NCBI GenBank assembly: GCA_026724425.1
Contig: JAIUCV010000005.1
Location: forward strand, 32,957,784-33,021,783
Reading direction: 5' to 3'
DNA from: Erythrophleum ivorense
Lineage: Eukaryota; Streptophyta; Magnoliopsida; Fabales; Fabaceae
DNA: 64,000 bases
The position numbers were made by a program, and so were the translations under genes. Below are positions 11,345 through 23,800 of this stretch, piece by piece. The notes under the pieces are model-generated. The model made no database searches. It was not told the origin of the DNA and worked only from the letters and a program-made list of their open reading frames with translations. Positions within the stretch are counted from its first letter, which is position 1; each line of letters starts with the position of its first letter.

Positions 11345-12250
11345 TTTTTTTAATTTTATAACATGTAAAATGTTAAATAAAAATAATTTTATAAATAAAA
11401 ATTAAAAAATTGATATTTCATATCAAAAAGATAAAAAATTTTGTAAAATCTAAACTGTTCAAATTTAATCTGAACAACTCAAATTGGTGATGTACACGGT
11501 GCACATCCCACCCGAATTCATATAGAATTTAGGTTTATAGAAATAGTCATTGGGAAGGGTTTTTTAATTCTCTCTTTTGCATTATTTTTATTTTTATTTT
11601 TATTTTTTTATTCTTAAATTTTTTTCATTCTTATTTCATTGGGCTATTTGAGTTTAGGTTCTTTGAGCTTGGGTTAATTCTTCATCATCTAGATTTGGAT
11701 CTAATTTTAGTTCTTTTGTTTGTTCTTTTTTGTTTTTGGTTTTCTTTAGGTTTTTGTTTTTTCTTTCTTCTTCTTTGATTTACTTTTATTTGAATTTCCT
11801 TTTCCTTTTCCTTCTTCTTTTTTTTTTTAAACAAAACACTCTCTTCTTTTCCTTTTAAAATTTTGTTAAAGCTTTTAATTTTTGCATTTATTATTTTTAG
11901 TTAGGATTCAAAAATTAATATGACTCAAACTAAATTTAAAATTGATTTATGACTTCCCTTTTTTATATTTTATATTTTCATGATTTTTAAGTTTTTTTTC
12001 CTTATTTCATTGGGCCATCTAGTTTTAAGTTCTTTGAGCTTAGGTTAATTCTTCATCATTTGACTTTGGATCTAATTTTAGGTATTTTGTTTGTTTGTTT
12101 TTTTGCTTTTGGGTTTTTTTTTTGTTTTTCCTTTCCTCTTCTATTATTTATTTTTATTTGAAATCCCTTTTCCTTTTCCTTCTTTTTTTTAACAAAATAA
12201 TCTCTCTTTTTTTTAAATTAATACTAAAACTACCTTAACTTTAATTCAAT
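11345..12250. repeat. T-rich tract with a spaced direct duplication
   Basis: About 200 bases at 11637-11850 are repeated at 12005-12210 (both run from 'tcattgggc.at' through 'gagctt.ggttaattcttcatcat' and 'tttggatctaattttag' to a long pyrimidine-rich run and 'aacaaaa'). The offset is about 368 bases. Identity looks like 85 percent. No gene is visible. The tract ends in (ATT)n at about 12249-12267 just before the copia remnant. Confidence 0.55.
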
Positions 12251-12269
12251 TATTATTATTATTATTAGG

Positions 12270-13275
12270 ACATGACTGAACTAATTATGATATTCACAGA
12301 ATTCTTGAAAAAGTTTCAAAATGTAGTTAATTGTTTAAAAAAAGACTTTGAAATGAAAGATTTTAAAAAAACAAAAATTTGTCTTATCTTACAAATTGAA
12401 TACTTAACAAATGGAATTCATCTTTATCAATCAACTTATATCAAAATTTTTTTAAAGCAATTCTGGATAAAGCATATACAATAAGTACTCTAATAGTTGT
12501 AAGATTGCTCAATGTGAATAAAGAACCCTTTTCATCCTCAAGAGAATGATGAAAAGCTTCTTAGTCTTGAAATACCATATCTTAGTGTTATAAGAGCATC
12601 AATGTATTTTACTAATTCAACATTACCTAATATTGTATTTGCTATAAGTTTATTAGCAAGATTTAGTTCTTCCCCTATAAGAAAATATTGTAGTGGAGTT
12701 AAGCATTTATGGCAATATTTGAGGGACCACTGATATGAAGTTATTTTATTCAACTAGCTCTAAATCACAATTAATTGACTACGCAAATGCAAGACATTTT
12801 TTTGATCTACATAAAGCTCGATCTCAAACTACTTATTTATTTATAAGTAGGGTTACAAATATATTATAGTACTCTACAATACAAACTTTAACCACTACCT
12901 TATCAAATTATGTAGAGATAATTACAATGCTAAGGCAAGCCAAGACTATATTTGGTTAAAGTTAATAACCTAACATATCTAAGAAATGTATGGTTTACCT
13001 TTAAAGAAAAAGATTCCAATAATATTGTAGGAAGATAATGCAATATGCATAGCTTAGTTAAAAGAAAGGCACATCAAAGGAGATAAAATGAAACATATTT
13101 CACCAAAAGTTTGTTTTACTCATGATCTTCAGATGAATGGTGATATGAATGTTTATCAAATTCATTCATGTGATAATTTGGCAAATTTGTTCATTAAGGC
13201 CTGGAGATCATTAACTAATTTCTTTGTTAATGTTATTAAAGTATACTCGTTTGGTGTGAATGCTTAGGACTTAGA
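12270..13275 (+). pseudogene. Ty1/copia pol remnant: reverse transcriptase tail and RNase H
   Basis: The first part (12320-12470) reads VNCLKKDFEMKDF, the end of the copia reverse transcriptase. The linker at about 12530-12740 has IPYLSVIRASMYFTNSTLPNIVF and SSPIRKYCSGVKHLWQYLR, the copia block between reverse transcriptase and RNase H. RNase H is then read through frameshifts up to EDNAICIA, IKGDKMKHISPKVCFTHDLQ and SCDNLANLFIKA near 13030-13200, the classic C-terminal end of a copia polyprotein. Stops and frameshifts are frequent. No LTR can be seen for it. The gypsy element starting at 13281 lies just downstream and may have inserted next to or into it. Confidence 0.75.
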
Positions 13276-13280
13276 CTAAT

Positions 13281-13524
13281 TGTTACATGCCATTAGAAGT
13301 AAATAGCCATAGTATGAGTCGTTAATATGAGTCAACAGGTAGTTAGTGAGACTATAGGAGACCATTGTTAGTAGTTAGTACTAAGTAGCTGTAACAAGAA
13401 AAAAAGGAGTTGTAACAAATTTAGCTAACCTTCTCTCAACTCTAATTAGGTATAAGTGACTAGAACAGCTGCAGAGGGAAGGGAAGATTGTATTATTCCA
13501 ATTTTTACCTAGAGTTCCACACCA
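13281..13524 (+). repeat. 5' LTR of the 13281-18386 chromovirus
   Basis: Begins TGTTACATG and ends CACACCA just before the primer site. Aligns with 18132-18386 with a few small indels, the largest being an insertion of about 15 bases in the 3' copy near 18332. Confidence 0.8.
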
Positions 13525-13527
13525 AAC

Positions 13528-13539
13528 TGGTATCAAAGC
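13528..13539 (+). other. Primer binding site, initiator Met tRNA type
   Basis: TGGTATCAAAGC, one base different from the usual TGGTATCAGAGC, four bases past the LTR end. Confidence 0.8.
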
Positions 13540-13560
13540 CTGGTTTAGCCCTAAAGGAAG

Positions 13561-14520
13561 ATGGTGAAAGATATAGGAAGCATTGATAATTTGAGAGAGC
13601 TCAGATTAAAGATCAAACAATTATGATAGGAGGTAGAGGAAATGAAGGGAGATGTCTCGAGTCTTCAAAATTCAATAATGCAACAAGGGAATATGCTATG
13701 TCGCATTTAGAATTGATCGCCATAGACTTAGCTTCGAAGATGTTATATATGAGTGTGATGTTGGATGAAGTATTAAAGACATTGGGGTCGAATTCGAATG
13801 TGATAAAAGTTTTGAATGGGGAAGGCATTACGAATATGCTTTGAGTTTCTAAGTAGGTGAAGGATGCACAAGAACATAATAGGAAGCTAGGTAACAATGG
13901 ACTACCTACCAATAACAAGTACGATGGGAAATACAATAACAATAAGGTACCTTTAGTTATGCTCGTTTCTAGTAGTGACAATGAGTAATTATACTTTCTT
14001 TTTCAAGAACACTCAGGTAGAATTTTCCAAGTTTGATGGTAGTGATTTGAAAGGTTGGGCATTTAGGAGCCGTCAATTCTCTAAATTGGATGAAACTCTG
14101 ATAGATGAGAGGATCAAAATGGTCAATATTCACTTGGAAGGTAAAGCCCTACAGTGGCACCAATCATTCTTGAGAGGAAAAAAACAAGGAGAAGTGAAGT
14201 AGGGTGAACACATAAACAGAATAGCAAAAAGATTTGATGATATACTAAAGGTGGATCCTATGGCAACATTAAAGCAGTTGAAACAAGAGAAGTTAGTGTT
14301 GGAATATCAAGAAGAGTTTGAGGTATTGTTAGCAGAAGTGAATATCCTTGAAGCAATGGCTATTAGCTATTTCTTAGGAGGATTAAAGCCTAAAATTGAA
14401 GCACCTATCAGAATGTTCAAACCATCAAGCCTTACCAATGGCATATACCTTATAAGATAGCAAGAAATCTCTTCTTAAAACTCTATTACCTAACTCCTAA
14501 ATTCACACACCTATAAGAAA
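13561..14520 (+). pseudogene. Gag of the 13281-18386 chromovirus
   Basis: The probable start is ATG 13561 (MVKDIGSIDNLRELRLKIKQ), followed by stops. The best preserved part is 13975-14460: FSKFDGSDLKGWAFRSRQFS, HLEGKALQWHQSFL, and DPMATLKQLKQEKLVLEYQEEFEVLL with YFLGGLKPKIEAPIRMF, which is the retrotransposon Gag domain (family pattern 'FDG..P..W', 'AL.W', 'EYQ..FE', 'GGL...I'). A stop at 14200 splits it. I could not find the zinc knuckle, so it may lie in the broken stretch 14460-15000 or be lost. Confidence 0.7.
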
Positions 14521-14999
14521 TCATTTTCAAGCCAGAGCTAACCTTCACTAAATCATAATAAAAAAAAAATCTTACTCTCCATCATTAACAAACCTACCTA
14601 GTACCTTCACCAAAACATAAGCCACCACTTCCAATACCTTAAACATCACTATCAAAACCAAAACTAACCTAAACCAATATGTTAACAATTGTCAAAGAGA
14701 GAAATGGATGAAAAAAGAGGAAAGCACTGTGTTATTGGCATTTGGAATAGCACAAATGTAAAAACCCTTAACTCTTTATGATTATAGCCCAAGAAATAGA
14801 TGGAGAGGAGGAAGAAAACTATCAAGATTGTATAGTTGAGCCAAAAGTGCAATCGGTGGCCTCCTTGAATGCCATTAAGTGGAAAAAAGAGTATTCTACC
14901 ACGAAGATGTAAGGGTTTATTAAGAAACACCTTGTTCTGCTTCTTATAAAGACAAGAAGTACCCATATCTTCCTTAATTTATCATTTGTAAAGAAACTT

Positions 15000-16640
15000 A
15001 AGTTGAAGACTCAATGCACAAAGGGTGTCAAGGTAGCAATAGCTAATGATCAGGAAATCTATGTTTATACAAAATGTGTGTGGCCACCATGAAAAATGCA
15101 AGGGGAAACATTTTAGGTAGATTTTCTTATTATGGAGCTTGGGGATTATGACTTAGTATTGGGTAGCCAATGGCTAGCTACTTTAGGCAGATTTAAGATT
15201 GACTTAAAAAATAAGGTGATGAATTTTCAATTGAATGGACAACAATTCGAAGTCCATATGGAGTAACAAGACCATGATTCAATCTCAAATGAGTTTGTGC
15301 ATAGCAAGGAATTGTTGAAAAGTCCAGCCTTCTTATTGTAGGTATTCAAGCATTCACATGACTAGCAAACACACCTAAAATTACAGATCCATAAGCTAGA
15401 ACAGTGATAAATTGAACAATTAGAGAAGAAATTACATGACTTTAGGGATGTTTTCCAAGAACCTAAAGGGTTGCCTCCTCCCCGTGAATTTGATCACTTT
15501 ATCACTTTCAAAGAAGAGCAGCCTATTAGTCTATGTCCTTACAGATATAGCCTTTTATAGAAAAATGCCATGGAAAAATTAGTGCAAGACATGATTCAAC
15601 AAAGGGTAATAAGACCTAGCACTAGTTCATTTGACTTCTCAGTGGTGTTAGTTAAAAAAAAAGATGGAATATGGAGATTTTATGTAAACTATCGAAAGCT
15701 AAATTACCAGACTATAAAAAACAAGTTTTCAATTCCAGTTATTCAAGAATTGTTGGATGAGTTACTGGGGGCTTCTTTTTTCTCAAAGTTGGACTTAAGA
15801 AGGTTCATTTTAGTGTTTTATGATGATATATTAGTGTTTAGAAAGACTTGGATAGAACACATGGAACATCTGAGAAGAACATTATAGATCTTACAAGAAA
15901 ACACACTATTTGCTAAGAAGTACAAATGCACAATTGCTACAATAAGGATTGATTATTTAGGGCATATCATTTCAACCCGAGGTGTAGAGGCTGACCCACA
16001 AAATATTAAAGCAATGTTGTCTTGGCCAACTCCACACATGATTAGGTCCTTGAAAAGGTTTTGGGACTTAACAGGATAATATAAGAGAATTGTAAAGCAT
16101 TATGGTAGCATTAAGAAACCACTAATGGACCTCCCAAAGAAAAACCAAAAATTTGAGTGGAATCAAGATGTTACTATTGCTTTTGATGTATTAAAGAAGG
16201 CTATGCTATCTACTCCTATTTTGGCTTTGCTTAACTTTTCTCTTCCATTTATAATTAGGGCAAACACCTCTGATAATGGGATAAAAGCTATTTTGTCACA
16301 TTAAGGACACCCTATTGCATATCTCAATAAAGGTCTCAGTCTATCGAAGAAACACCTCTTTGCCTATGAAAAGGAATTTATAGCCATAGTGTTTGCTGTG
16401 ACGCAACGGTGTCAATATGTGCTTGGCCAACCTTTTATCATAAAGAAAAACCACCTTTCTCTTAAATACTTGCTAGATTAGTAGCAAGTATCTTTAGTGC
16501 AACTTAAATAGTTGCATAAATTATGGGGACTAGACTACACAATTGAATATAATAAGGTAAAGAGAACGTGGTGGCAAATGCTCTCTCTAGAAGGCAACAT
16601 AAGGAGGTAGATTTAGAGGTAAGTTCCCATGGTACATGTT
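15000..16640 (+). pseudogene. Protease, reverse transcriptase and RNase H of the chromovirus
   Basis: Protease: the ELGDYDLVLGSQWLATLG block at about 15130-15190. Reverse transcriptase: GLPPPREFDHFI at 15470, then an open stretch from 15570 with VLVKKKDGIWRFYVNYRKLN and FFSKLDLR, joined in frame at about 15800 to RFILVFYDDILVF with the YDD catalytic pair. About 65 residues that normally lie between these two blocks are missing. RNase H follows at 16190-16640 (a FIIRANTSDNGIKAILSH stretch where the catalytic Asp is Asn, then YEKEFIAIVFAV). Stop codons are scattered through the frame. Confidence 0.8.
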
Positions 16641-16799
16641 TGGTAATCATATCCATTCCTTACAGCATTGACGAAAGAGTAAAAGAGTCATAGAAAAGGG
16701 ATGACAAATTGAAGATTCTCATTTTCCAATTTGAGCAAAACCCTTATTCACACCCCAAATAATCTTGGCAATATAACATCCTCAAGAGAAAGGGTAAGG

Positions 16800-17900
16800 T
16801 GGTGGTGGGAAATAACTTTAACCTATAACTAAAATTATTGAAACACTTCTATGATGACTCTTTAGGAGGTCACTCTGGTGCTACTACAACATATAAGCAA
16901 CTATGTTCAATATTTTATTAGAAAAGATTAGAGAGGCAAGTAAAATACTATGTGTGTGAGTGCCAAGTTTGCCAACACCATAAACCAAAAAATATTACCA
17001 GTCCAGGATTGTTACAATTGCTGCCTATCCCAAAAAATATATGGACTGATCTCAACATAGATTTCATTAGAGGGTTACCTTGCTCTTATGTCAAAACAAT
17101 GATTCTTTTGATGGTTAATAGGGTTAGCAAAGCCACACATTTTATGGCTTAAAGCATCCATTTTCAGCAGTGGAGATTGCCTAAGTTTTTATGGATAATA
17201 TTGTGAAATTGCATAGATTTCCTAAAATAATTGTCACAGATAGAGATCTTATTTTTTGTGAAAGATTTTGGAAAGAGCTCTTTAAACTCCATAATGTCAA
17301 ATTGTTATATTCTTCAGTTGTCTATTCTCAAATGGATAGGTAGACCAAAGTTTTAAATAGATGCTTAGAATGTTACTTACGTTGCATGACAATTGACCAA
17401 TCCAAACAATAGGTAAAGTGGCTTTCTTTAGCTAAGTATTGGTATAACACTTCTTACCACTCAACTATTGGTATGACTCCATTTAAAGCTATCTTTGGAA
17501 TCAAATCCCTAGTTCACATGCCATATCTTGCTAGAGAGTCAAGCAATCAATTGATTGATAAGAGCTCAAGTGAGAGGGAAATTACAATTATGATCTTCAA
17601 ATAAAACTTACAAAAAGCACAAAATTAGATGATACAAGCTACTAACAGACACCAAATAGATAAGGAGTTTCAGGAAGGGGATTTCATGTATCTCAAGCTT
17701 TAACTGTTTAAGAGAAATATTCTTAATAGTTCCTCCCTACATAAATTGGTAGATAGCCTTATAAGATAATCCAAATGTGGGGAAGGTAGCTTATAAGCTA
17801 TAGCTACCTCTAAATACTAGAACTTATCTTGTTTTCCATATGTCTATGCTTAAAAGGCACAAGGGTGAACATACTAGTACCTTTACAACACTCCCCAGTC
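16800..17900 (+). pseudogene. Integrase of the chromovirus
   Basis: Zinc-binding part near 16850-16990 (FYDDSLGGHSG, then CQVCQHHKPKN with the two Cys). Core start: WTDLNIDFIRGLPCS near 17041, with the first catalytic Asp, and IVTDRD-like remnants near 17230 in a shifted frame. The C-terminal part ends VFHMSMLKRHKGEH near 17830-17870. Many stops and frame changes. Confidence 0.7.
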
Positions 17901-17924
17901 TAGATAATGATGGCCACTTCACTG

Positions 17925-18075
17925 TGGAACCAAAGAGAATCTTAGCTAGGAAGATTATGAAGAGAGGTCACTTGCTTATTACTTAAGTTCTAAAAAAGTG
18001 GAAGGATGTCGAGGCCAAAGATGCCACTTGGGAAGATTTAGTAATGATACAACAGCAATTTCCAGAATTTAACAC
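17925..18075 (+). pseudogene. Chromodomain at the end of the chromovirus polyprotein
   Basis: Reads EPKRILARKIMKRGHLLIT, a stop where Gln is likely, then VLKKWKDVEAKDATWEDL and QQFPEF. The I-L-x-R, W-x-x and ATWED pattern is that of the chromodomain that chromoviruses carry after the integrase; it can direct insertion to chromatin with particular histone marks. Only one stop breaks it. Confidence 0.8.
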
Positions 18076-18114
18076 TTGGAATATGCCTACTAATCCTTAA
18101 GGTCAAGGATTTGG

Positions 18115-18386
18115 TATGGGGGAAAAATAATTATTACATGTCATTAGTAGCAAATAGTCATAGTATGAGTTGTTAGTATGAGTTAGCAGGTAGTTAATGA
18201 GACTAGAGGAAACCATTATTAGTAGTTAGTAGCTGTAACAAGAAATAAAGGAATTGTAGTAGATTTAGCTAACCTTCTCTCAACTCTAACTAGGTATAAG
18301 TGACTAAAAGAGCTACAAAAGGAAGGGAAGATGCATTCTAAATAAAATTGACTATTATTCCAATTTTTGCCTAAAGTTTCGCACCA
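18115..18386 (+). repeat. Polypurine tract and 3' LTR of the chromovirus
   Basis: The purine-rich tract GGGGGAAAAATAA at about 18118-18130 primes second-strand synthesis in such elements. The LTR follows at 18132 with TATTACATG (TG changed to TA relative to the 5' copy) and ends in GCACCA at 18386. Confidence 0.75.
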
Positions 18387-20030
18387 TTAACATGCCTAGA
18401 ATTAGGTTAGTGTATGCTTCTTTGATTTGAACTTCGGTAAAAATCCTTGCTTGCACTCTTTCTTAGTCGTGTTTTTCATGAAAATTCTAATCTGACTTCT
18501 TTGCTAAGGTTATTAGGCATGCTAGCTTAATGCATTAATAGTCTTGGGATTTGGGTTAACATATTAGGTATTGGATTAGAGTTTGCTTGCTCTATTTTGG
18601 GTTGGTGGGTAATGACCAAAGGGACACTTGTTTTGATTATGAGTGGATGTGTATATAAGTTTATATGCTGAATTTACCTTGAACCCAAAATGAAAAATAA
18701 ATAAATAAAACAAAGCTACTAGTGTTGATATGGCAAGTACAAATGGATATGTGTTGTTGCTTATCTTACTTACAAGGATAGAAAGCTATATTATGGCATG
18801 GAAAGTTGGCTTGACTAAAGGTAAGAATTTGCTTAATGCCTTTGGTTTTATATTTTGTGCATTTTGGATAAAATTAAGTTTAGCTCACGTCTTGTATTTG
18901 TTGATTCCTTCATGTTTTGCACACACTTTCACACATGCATGAACTTGTTTGATTTTATTATCCTTATCTTTATTTTATTTTTACTTTTAGAGTTGTCTTG
19001 TGTTCATTAAATCATTTTCTTTCAAAAATAAAAAATAAAAAAGAAATATTTTCAAAAATTCAAAAAAAGAAAATGAGAAAAAATGAAGAGATCAAGAAAA
19101 AGAAACTAACTTGATTTCATAAACTTAAAACGCATCAACCAATTCCACAATTGTTTTGTTTGCAAAGTTAAGTTAATTTTCAATTTTCTTCTCTTCCCCA
19201 AAAATAAAAGACACCAACTATGCGACACCAGTATTCTACTTGTTCAAATTACATAAGCTTTTAAATATATTTTTTCTTTTTGCTTTCTTTAATTAATTTT
19301 TTTCTTCTCTCTTCTTTCTTTTTGCATCTAGGATTTTAAAATAAAAATTAAGGCCATATTAATTTTACATAATTAGTTTAAGGTAATTGATTTTAAGAAC
19401 AAGTATTGTGAGGTGTCTAACACTTTTTTCATGCACAATTGACTCATTATCCATCTTTGTTTTGCAAGACACCTTTTTATTTATTTATTTTTTAAGAATT
19501 TTTTCTTTTTCTCTTTTTTTCAAAGTTTTATTTTCAATTAAAATTTGAGTGGTGACTCTAATAAATTGCTTTCAAAAATTATTTTTGGGAATCAATTTAT
19601 TTTCTCTCTTTTTTGCACTATTTGTGTGGCATTCGACCCTTGACTGGGTTTCAGGTGTAACATGCTCTATTCTTAAAATTTAATTTTGTACACTTGAACT
19701 ATATCATTGTCATCCTAGGAGTAAATATGAACTTATTTTGGAGTCCATCTTTCAAATTCATAATTGAAACCTATTTTTATTAGTTAAGAAGGTGAAAATA
19801 ATACATAAAGCATTAATTAAAAACAATTATTAGATGGAACTTGACAACTTGTAAGATGAGACGAACTATGCCACCAGAATACAGAGGAAAGGGCAATATA
19901 TTAGAAAATAGCATATCTTTGAAGGTGAAATCAGTCAAATGATAAGATGTTTGGGTAGTATGCACTAAGTCCTAGTTTCAATCATCTCTACACAAATAAA
20001 AAATTATATTTTTGAAGAGTATGTCATTAT
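18387..20030. other. AT-rich region without genes; possible LTR end
   Basis: No supportable coding sequence (a 70-codon ORF at 18730 is isolated and resembles nothing). At 19544-19663 a segment with 'ggtgactct', then 'cattcgacccttgactgggttt' and ending 'ggtgtaaca' looks like the end of a Tat-type gypsy LTR. That is a weak resemblance from memory. The last 40 bases before 20030 already match the 3' flank of gene copy B. Confidence 0.35.
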
Positions 20031-20833
20031 CATCATAGAGAAAGGGATGGAACAAAAAATTTAATATTGCAAAGTGCTATTGACCCAATATTGGAGACAA
20101 TGTTGTTTTCTTTTGTAAACAAATTTCTGGTTGTTGAATATACTTAATTGCATTTTCTTTATGTTCCAATTTTGAATATGCAGGTTTTTCTAGGGTTGCT
20201 ATGTCGTCACTTTCATTTCTTGTCATTGAAGAAACTTCTAGCATGCATAACCTATCTTCTGCATTTTTTTTGACACACAAGAAATCAATTTGCATGATGA
20301 AGATGTATCATTAAGTGAGGAATCCACAAACTACATGCCTTTTCATGTAGGCTTGAAACATTTAGGTGCAATTACTAATTACATAGGCTATCTCCTTCAT
20401 TTATATCAAAATCTTAAAATGTATGTCACTTGCATATTCCAAGAAGTTAAAATATTTATTCTGACCATATAATCTTGATGTCCTTTTACCATTTATAATT
20501 TGTAGAAGTAGGACACCAAAGCTATACACATTAAATTTAAAAGAATACAATCCTCTCATTACATATTCAGGAGGAATATAACCATTGTAAAATATAAAGT
20601 AACATAATGTTAAGGCTATTCAATGAACATGCTAAGCATATAGGGGAAAACTTGTGTTATGGAAATACTCACAATGTTCCAATAATCTTGCTCATGTTTG
20701 CTTCATGTTTATCTTTTGTTAATATTCTTGCCATACCAAAGTCTAAAATTTTTGGTTTCATCTTATGGTCTAATAAAATATTGCTAACTTTCAAATCTCT
20801 ATGAATAAGCATCAAACATGATTATTCTTGGAC

Positions 20834-20855
20834 ATAAAGAAGCCTTTAAGTAACT
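20834..20855. repeat. Left target-site duplication of the RTE LINE
   Basis: About 22 bases that match 24026-24047 with two or three differences. The uninterrupted equivalent in gene copy B is at about 31435-31456. Confidence 0.85.
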
Positions 20856-23800
20856 CTGCCTATGACGAGCCTTGATGCAAATTAATTTTCATAGCCAGTC
20901 CTAAGCCCAGAAAAAAGAGGAGGGTTGTGTTAGGCAGTCGATAGCCAACATAAAACTTTGTCGAATCTTTATGACATGGACAATTGATATATTAAACGTA
21001 ATGCTAGGACGTTGCCCGGAAGTAACGCGCTGTATAGCTCGAGTACAGTGACAAGTGAGCAAGAGCTGCTACATCGTCGCCTGAGTGTAGTGAAAAATAA
21101 GCAAGGGCTTCCACATTTTCGTGAACGGATGTGGGTAAAGAAGTTAGTTCATAAGAGTAGGATTCGTTTTGGGACTTGGAATATAGGTACACTTACGGGT
21201 AAGTCAATGGAAATAGTAGATACCATGATTAGGAGGAAAATTAATTTTATGTGTTTACAAGAAACTAAATGGGTAGGAGAAAAAGCGAAAGAATTAGACA
21301 CTTCGGGTTTTAAACTTTGGTATACTGGGAAGGATAAATCTAGAAATGGAGTAGGTATAATTGTAGATAAGTTTTGAAAAAATACTATAGTGGATGTAAA
21401 AAGGTTAGGAGATAGAATCATTGCATTAAAGTTAATAGTGAAAAAGGAAATTTTTAATGTCATTAGTGCCTATGCACCACAAGTAGGATTAGAAGAACAT
21501 CACAAAGTAAAGTTTTGGGAGGATTTAGAATGTTTAGTTCAGGAAATACCATTAGGAGAAAAGATTCTTTTGGGAGGGGATCTAAATGGTCATGTGGGAA
21601 GTGTATCTTCAGGTTATGAGAGTGTTCATGGAGGATATGGCATAGGGGAAGCAAATGCAGAGGGTAAAACTATTCTAGACTTTTCATTGACGTTCGATCT
21701 TATATTAGCTAACACTTGTTTTAGAAAGCGTGAGGAACATCTTATCACGTACAAAAGTGGAAGGGTATGTTCTCAAATCGATTTCTTTCTTATAAGAAAA
21801 TCGGATAGAAAACTTTGCATGGATTGCAAAGTTATACCTGGAGAGAGTTTAACTACTCAACATAAAGTTTTGGTTATAGATGTACGAGTTAGGAGGGGAG
21901 TAAAAAACAAAGGCCAAAATAGGGTGTTAAGAACTAAGTGGTGGCAACTAAAGGGAGATAAAGAAAAGAATGTGCAGAAACGGATTGTGGAGGAAGGACC
22001 TTGGGAAATACAAGGAAGTGCTAACGATATGTGGAATGGAATGGCTAAAGAAATTAGGAAAGTGGCAAAGGAAATATTAGGTTAATCAAAAGGTTTTGGA
22101 CCTAGAGATAAAGAATCTTGGTGGTGGGATGCAAGCGTGCAAGATAAAGTTAAAGTTAAGAGAGAATGTTATAAAGTGTGGTCATTGTGTAGGAGTAATG
22201 AAAATTGGGAGAAATATAAAATAGCTAAGAAAGAGACTAAGAAGGCAGTGAGCGAAGCGAGAATGAGGGCATTCGATTGGTTATACCAATCTTTAGGTAC
22301 TAAAGTTGGGGAAAGAAATATTTACAAGTTAGCTAAAAGTAGAGAAAGAAAGACAAGAGACGTTGACCAAGTAAAATGTATTAAAGATGAAGAAGGTAAA
22401 GTCTTGGTCACGGAACAAGATATTAGAGAACGGTGGAAGAATTATTTTCATAAGCTTTTTAATGAAGGTCATGAGATTACATTGCAATTGGATAGATTAG
22501 ACACTAGAGAAGAGGATCAAAATTATACTTTTTATCGTAGGATTTGTGAGACAGAGGTAAAAGAAGCATTAAAGAGAATGGAAAGTGGCAGAGCAGTTGG
22601 ACCGGATAATATACCTATTGAGGTATGGAATGGTTTAGGAGGGAAAGGTATAAGTTGGCTCACAAAATTATTTAATGAAATTATGAGATCTAAGAGAATG
22701 CCAGATGAGTGGAGGAGAAGTTCTTTAATTCCTATTTATAAGAATAAGGGGGACATTCAAGATTGTGCAAATTATAGAGGAATTAAGCTCATGAGCCACA
22801 CAATGAAATTATGGGAAAGAGTAATTGAGTAACGATTAAGGAAAGAGACCCAAGTTACGGAGAATCAATTTGGTTTTATGCCAGGAAGGTCAACTATGGA
22901 AGTAATATATTTGTTACGAAGATTAATGGAGCGATATCGAGAGAATCGAAGAGATTTACACATGGTGTTTATCGATTTGGAAAAAGCATATGATAGAGTT
23001 CCAAGAAAGGTTTTATGGAAGGCTTTGGAGAAAAAAGGAGTTCATATAGCTTATATTCGAGCAATACAAGATATGTATGGTGAGGCTACAACTAATGTAG
23101 TAACAAAAGGTGGACGTACAGAAGATTTTCTGATAACTATTGGTTTACATCAAGGGTCAACTCTGAGTCCTTATCTATTTACTTTAGTATTGGATGTGCT
23201 TACTGAACATATCCAAGAGCCGGTACCACGGTGTATGCTATTTGCAGACGATATTATCTTAGCTGGGGAATTGAAAGTAGAAATGAATGAGAAGTTAGAG
23301 AGGTGGAGATTAGCTTTGGAAACTCATGGATTTCGTTTAAGTAGAAATAAAATCGAGTATATGGAGTGTAAGTTTAGTAAGAGACACATCACTTCTAGCG
23401 TAGAAGTAAAAGTTGGAGAACATAGTATACCACAAGTCACACAATTTAAATATCTTGGATCCGTCATACAACATAATGGGGAAATAGAAGAAGACGTAAA
23501 ACATAGGATTCAAGCGGGGTGGATGAAGTGGAGGAGTGCTTCAGGTGTTATTTGTGATAGAAGAGTACCACTCAAACTTAAGGGTAAATTCTATCGTATA
23601 GTTATAAAACCTGCAATGTTGTATGGAACTGAGTGTTGGGCAATAAAAAGTCAACAAGAGAATAAGTTCAATGTTGCGTTGGATGAGTGGACACACTAGA
23701 CGAGATCTGATTAGAAATGAATACATTAGAGAGAAAGTAGAAGTCACCCCTATTGTGGAAAAGATTGTTGAATCAAGATTTAAATGGTTTGGTCATGTTG

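Larger units (their letters stand above)
13281..18386 (+). mobile_element. Chromodomain Ty3/gypsy element (chromovirus)
   Basis: A 5.1-kb element with two LTRs of about 245-255 bases, initiator-Met primer site, gag, protease, reverse transcriptase, RNase H, integrase, a C-terminal chromodomain and a polypurine tract. The chromodomain at 17930-18070 places it among chromoviruses. The coding part carries many stops and a 65-codon-scale deletion in the reverse transcriptase, so it is immobile. The flanking five bases (ctaat on the left, ttaac on the right) are not a clear target duplication. Confidence 0.85.

Noticed and set aside
13613..13981. 122-codon minus-strand ORF
   Set aside because: It is the antisense shadow of the chromovirus gag; the plus strand carries the family motifs.
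18730..18942. 70-codon ORF with hydrophobic residues
   Set aside because: No family resemblance, no context, and AT-rich codons that give hydrophobic residues by chance.
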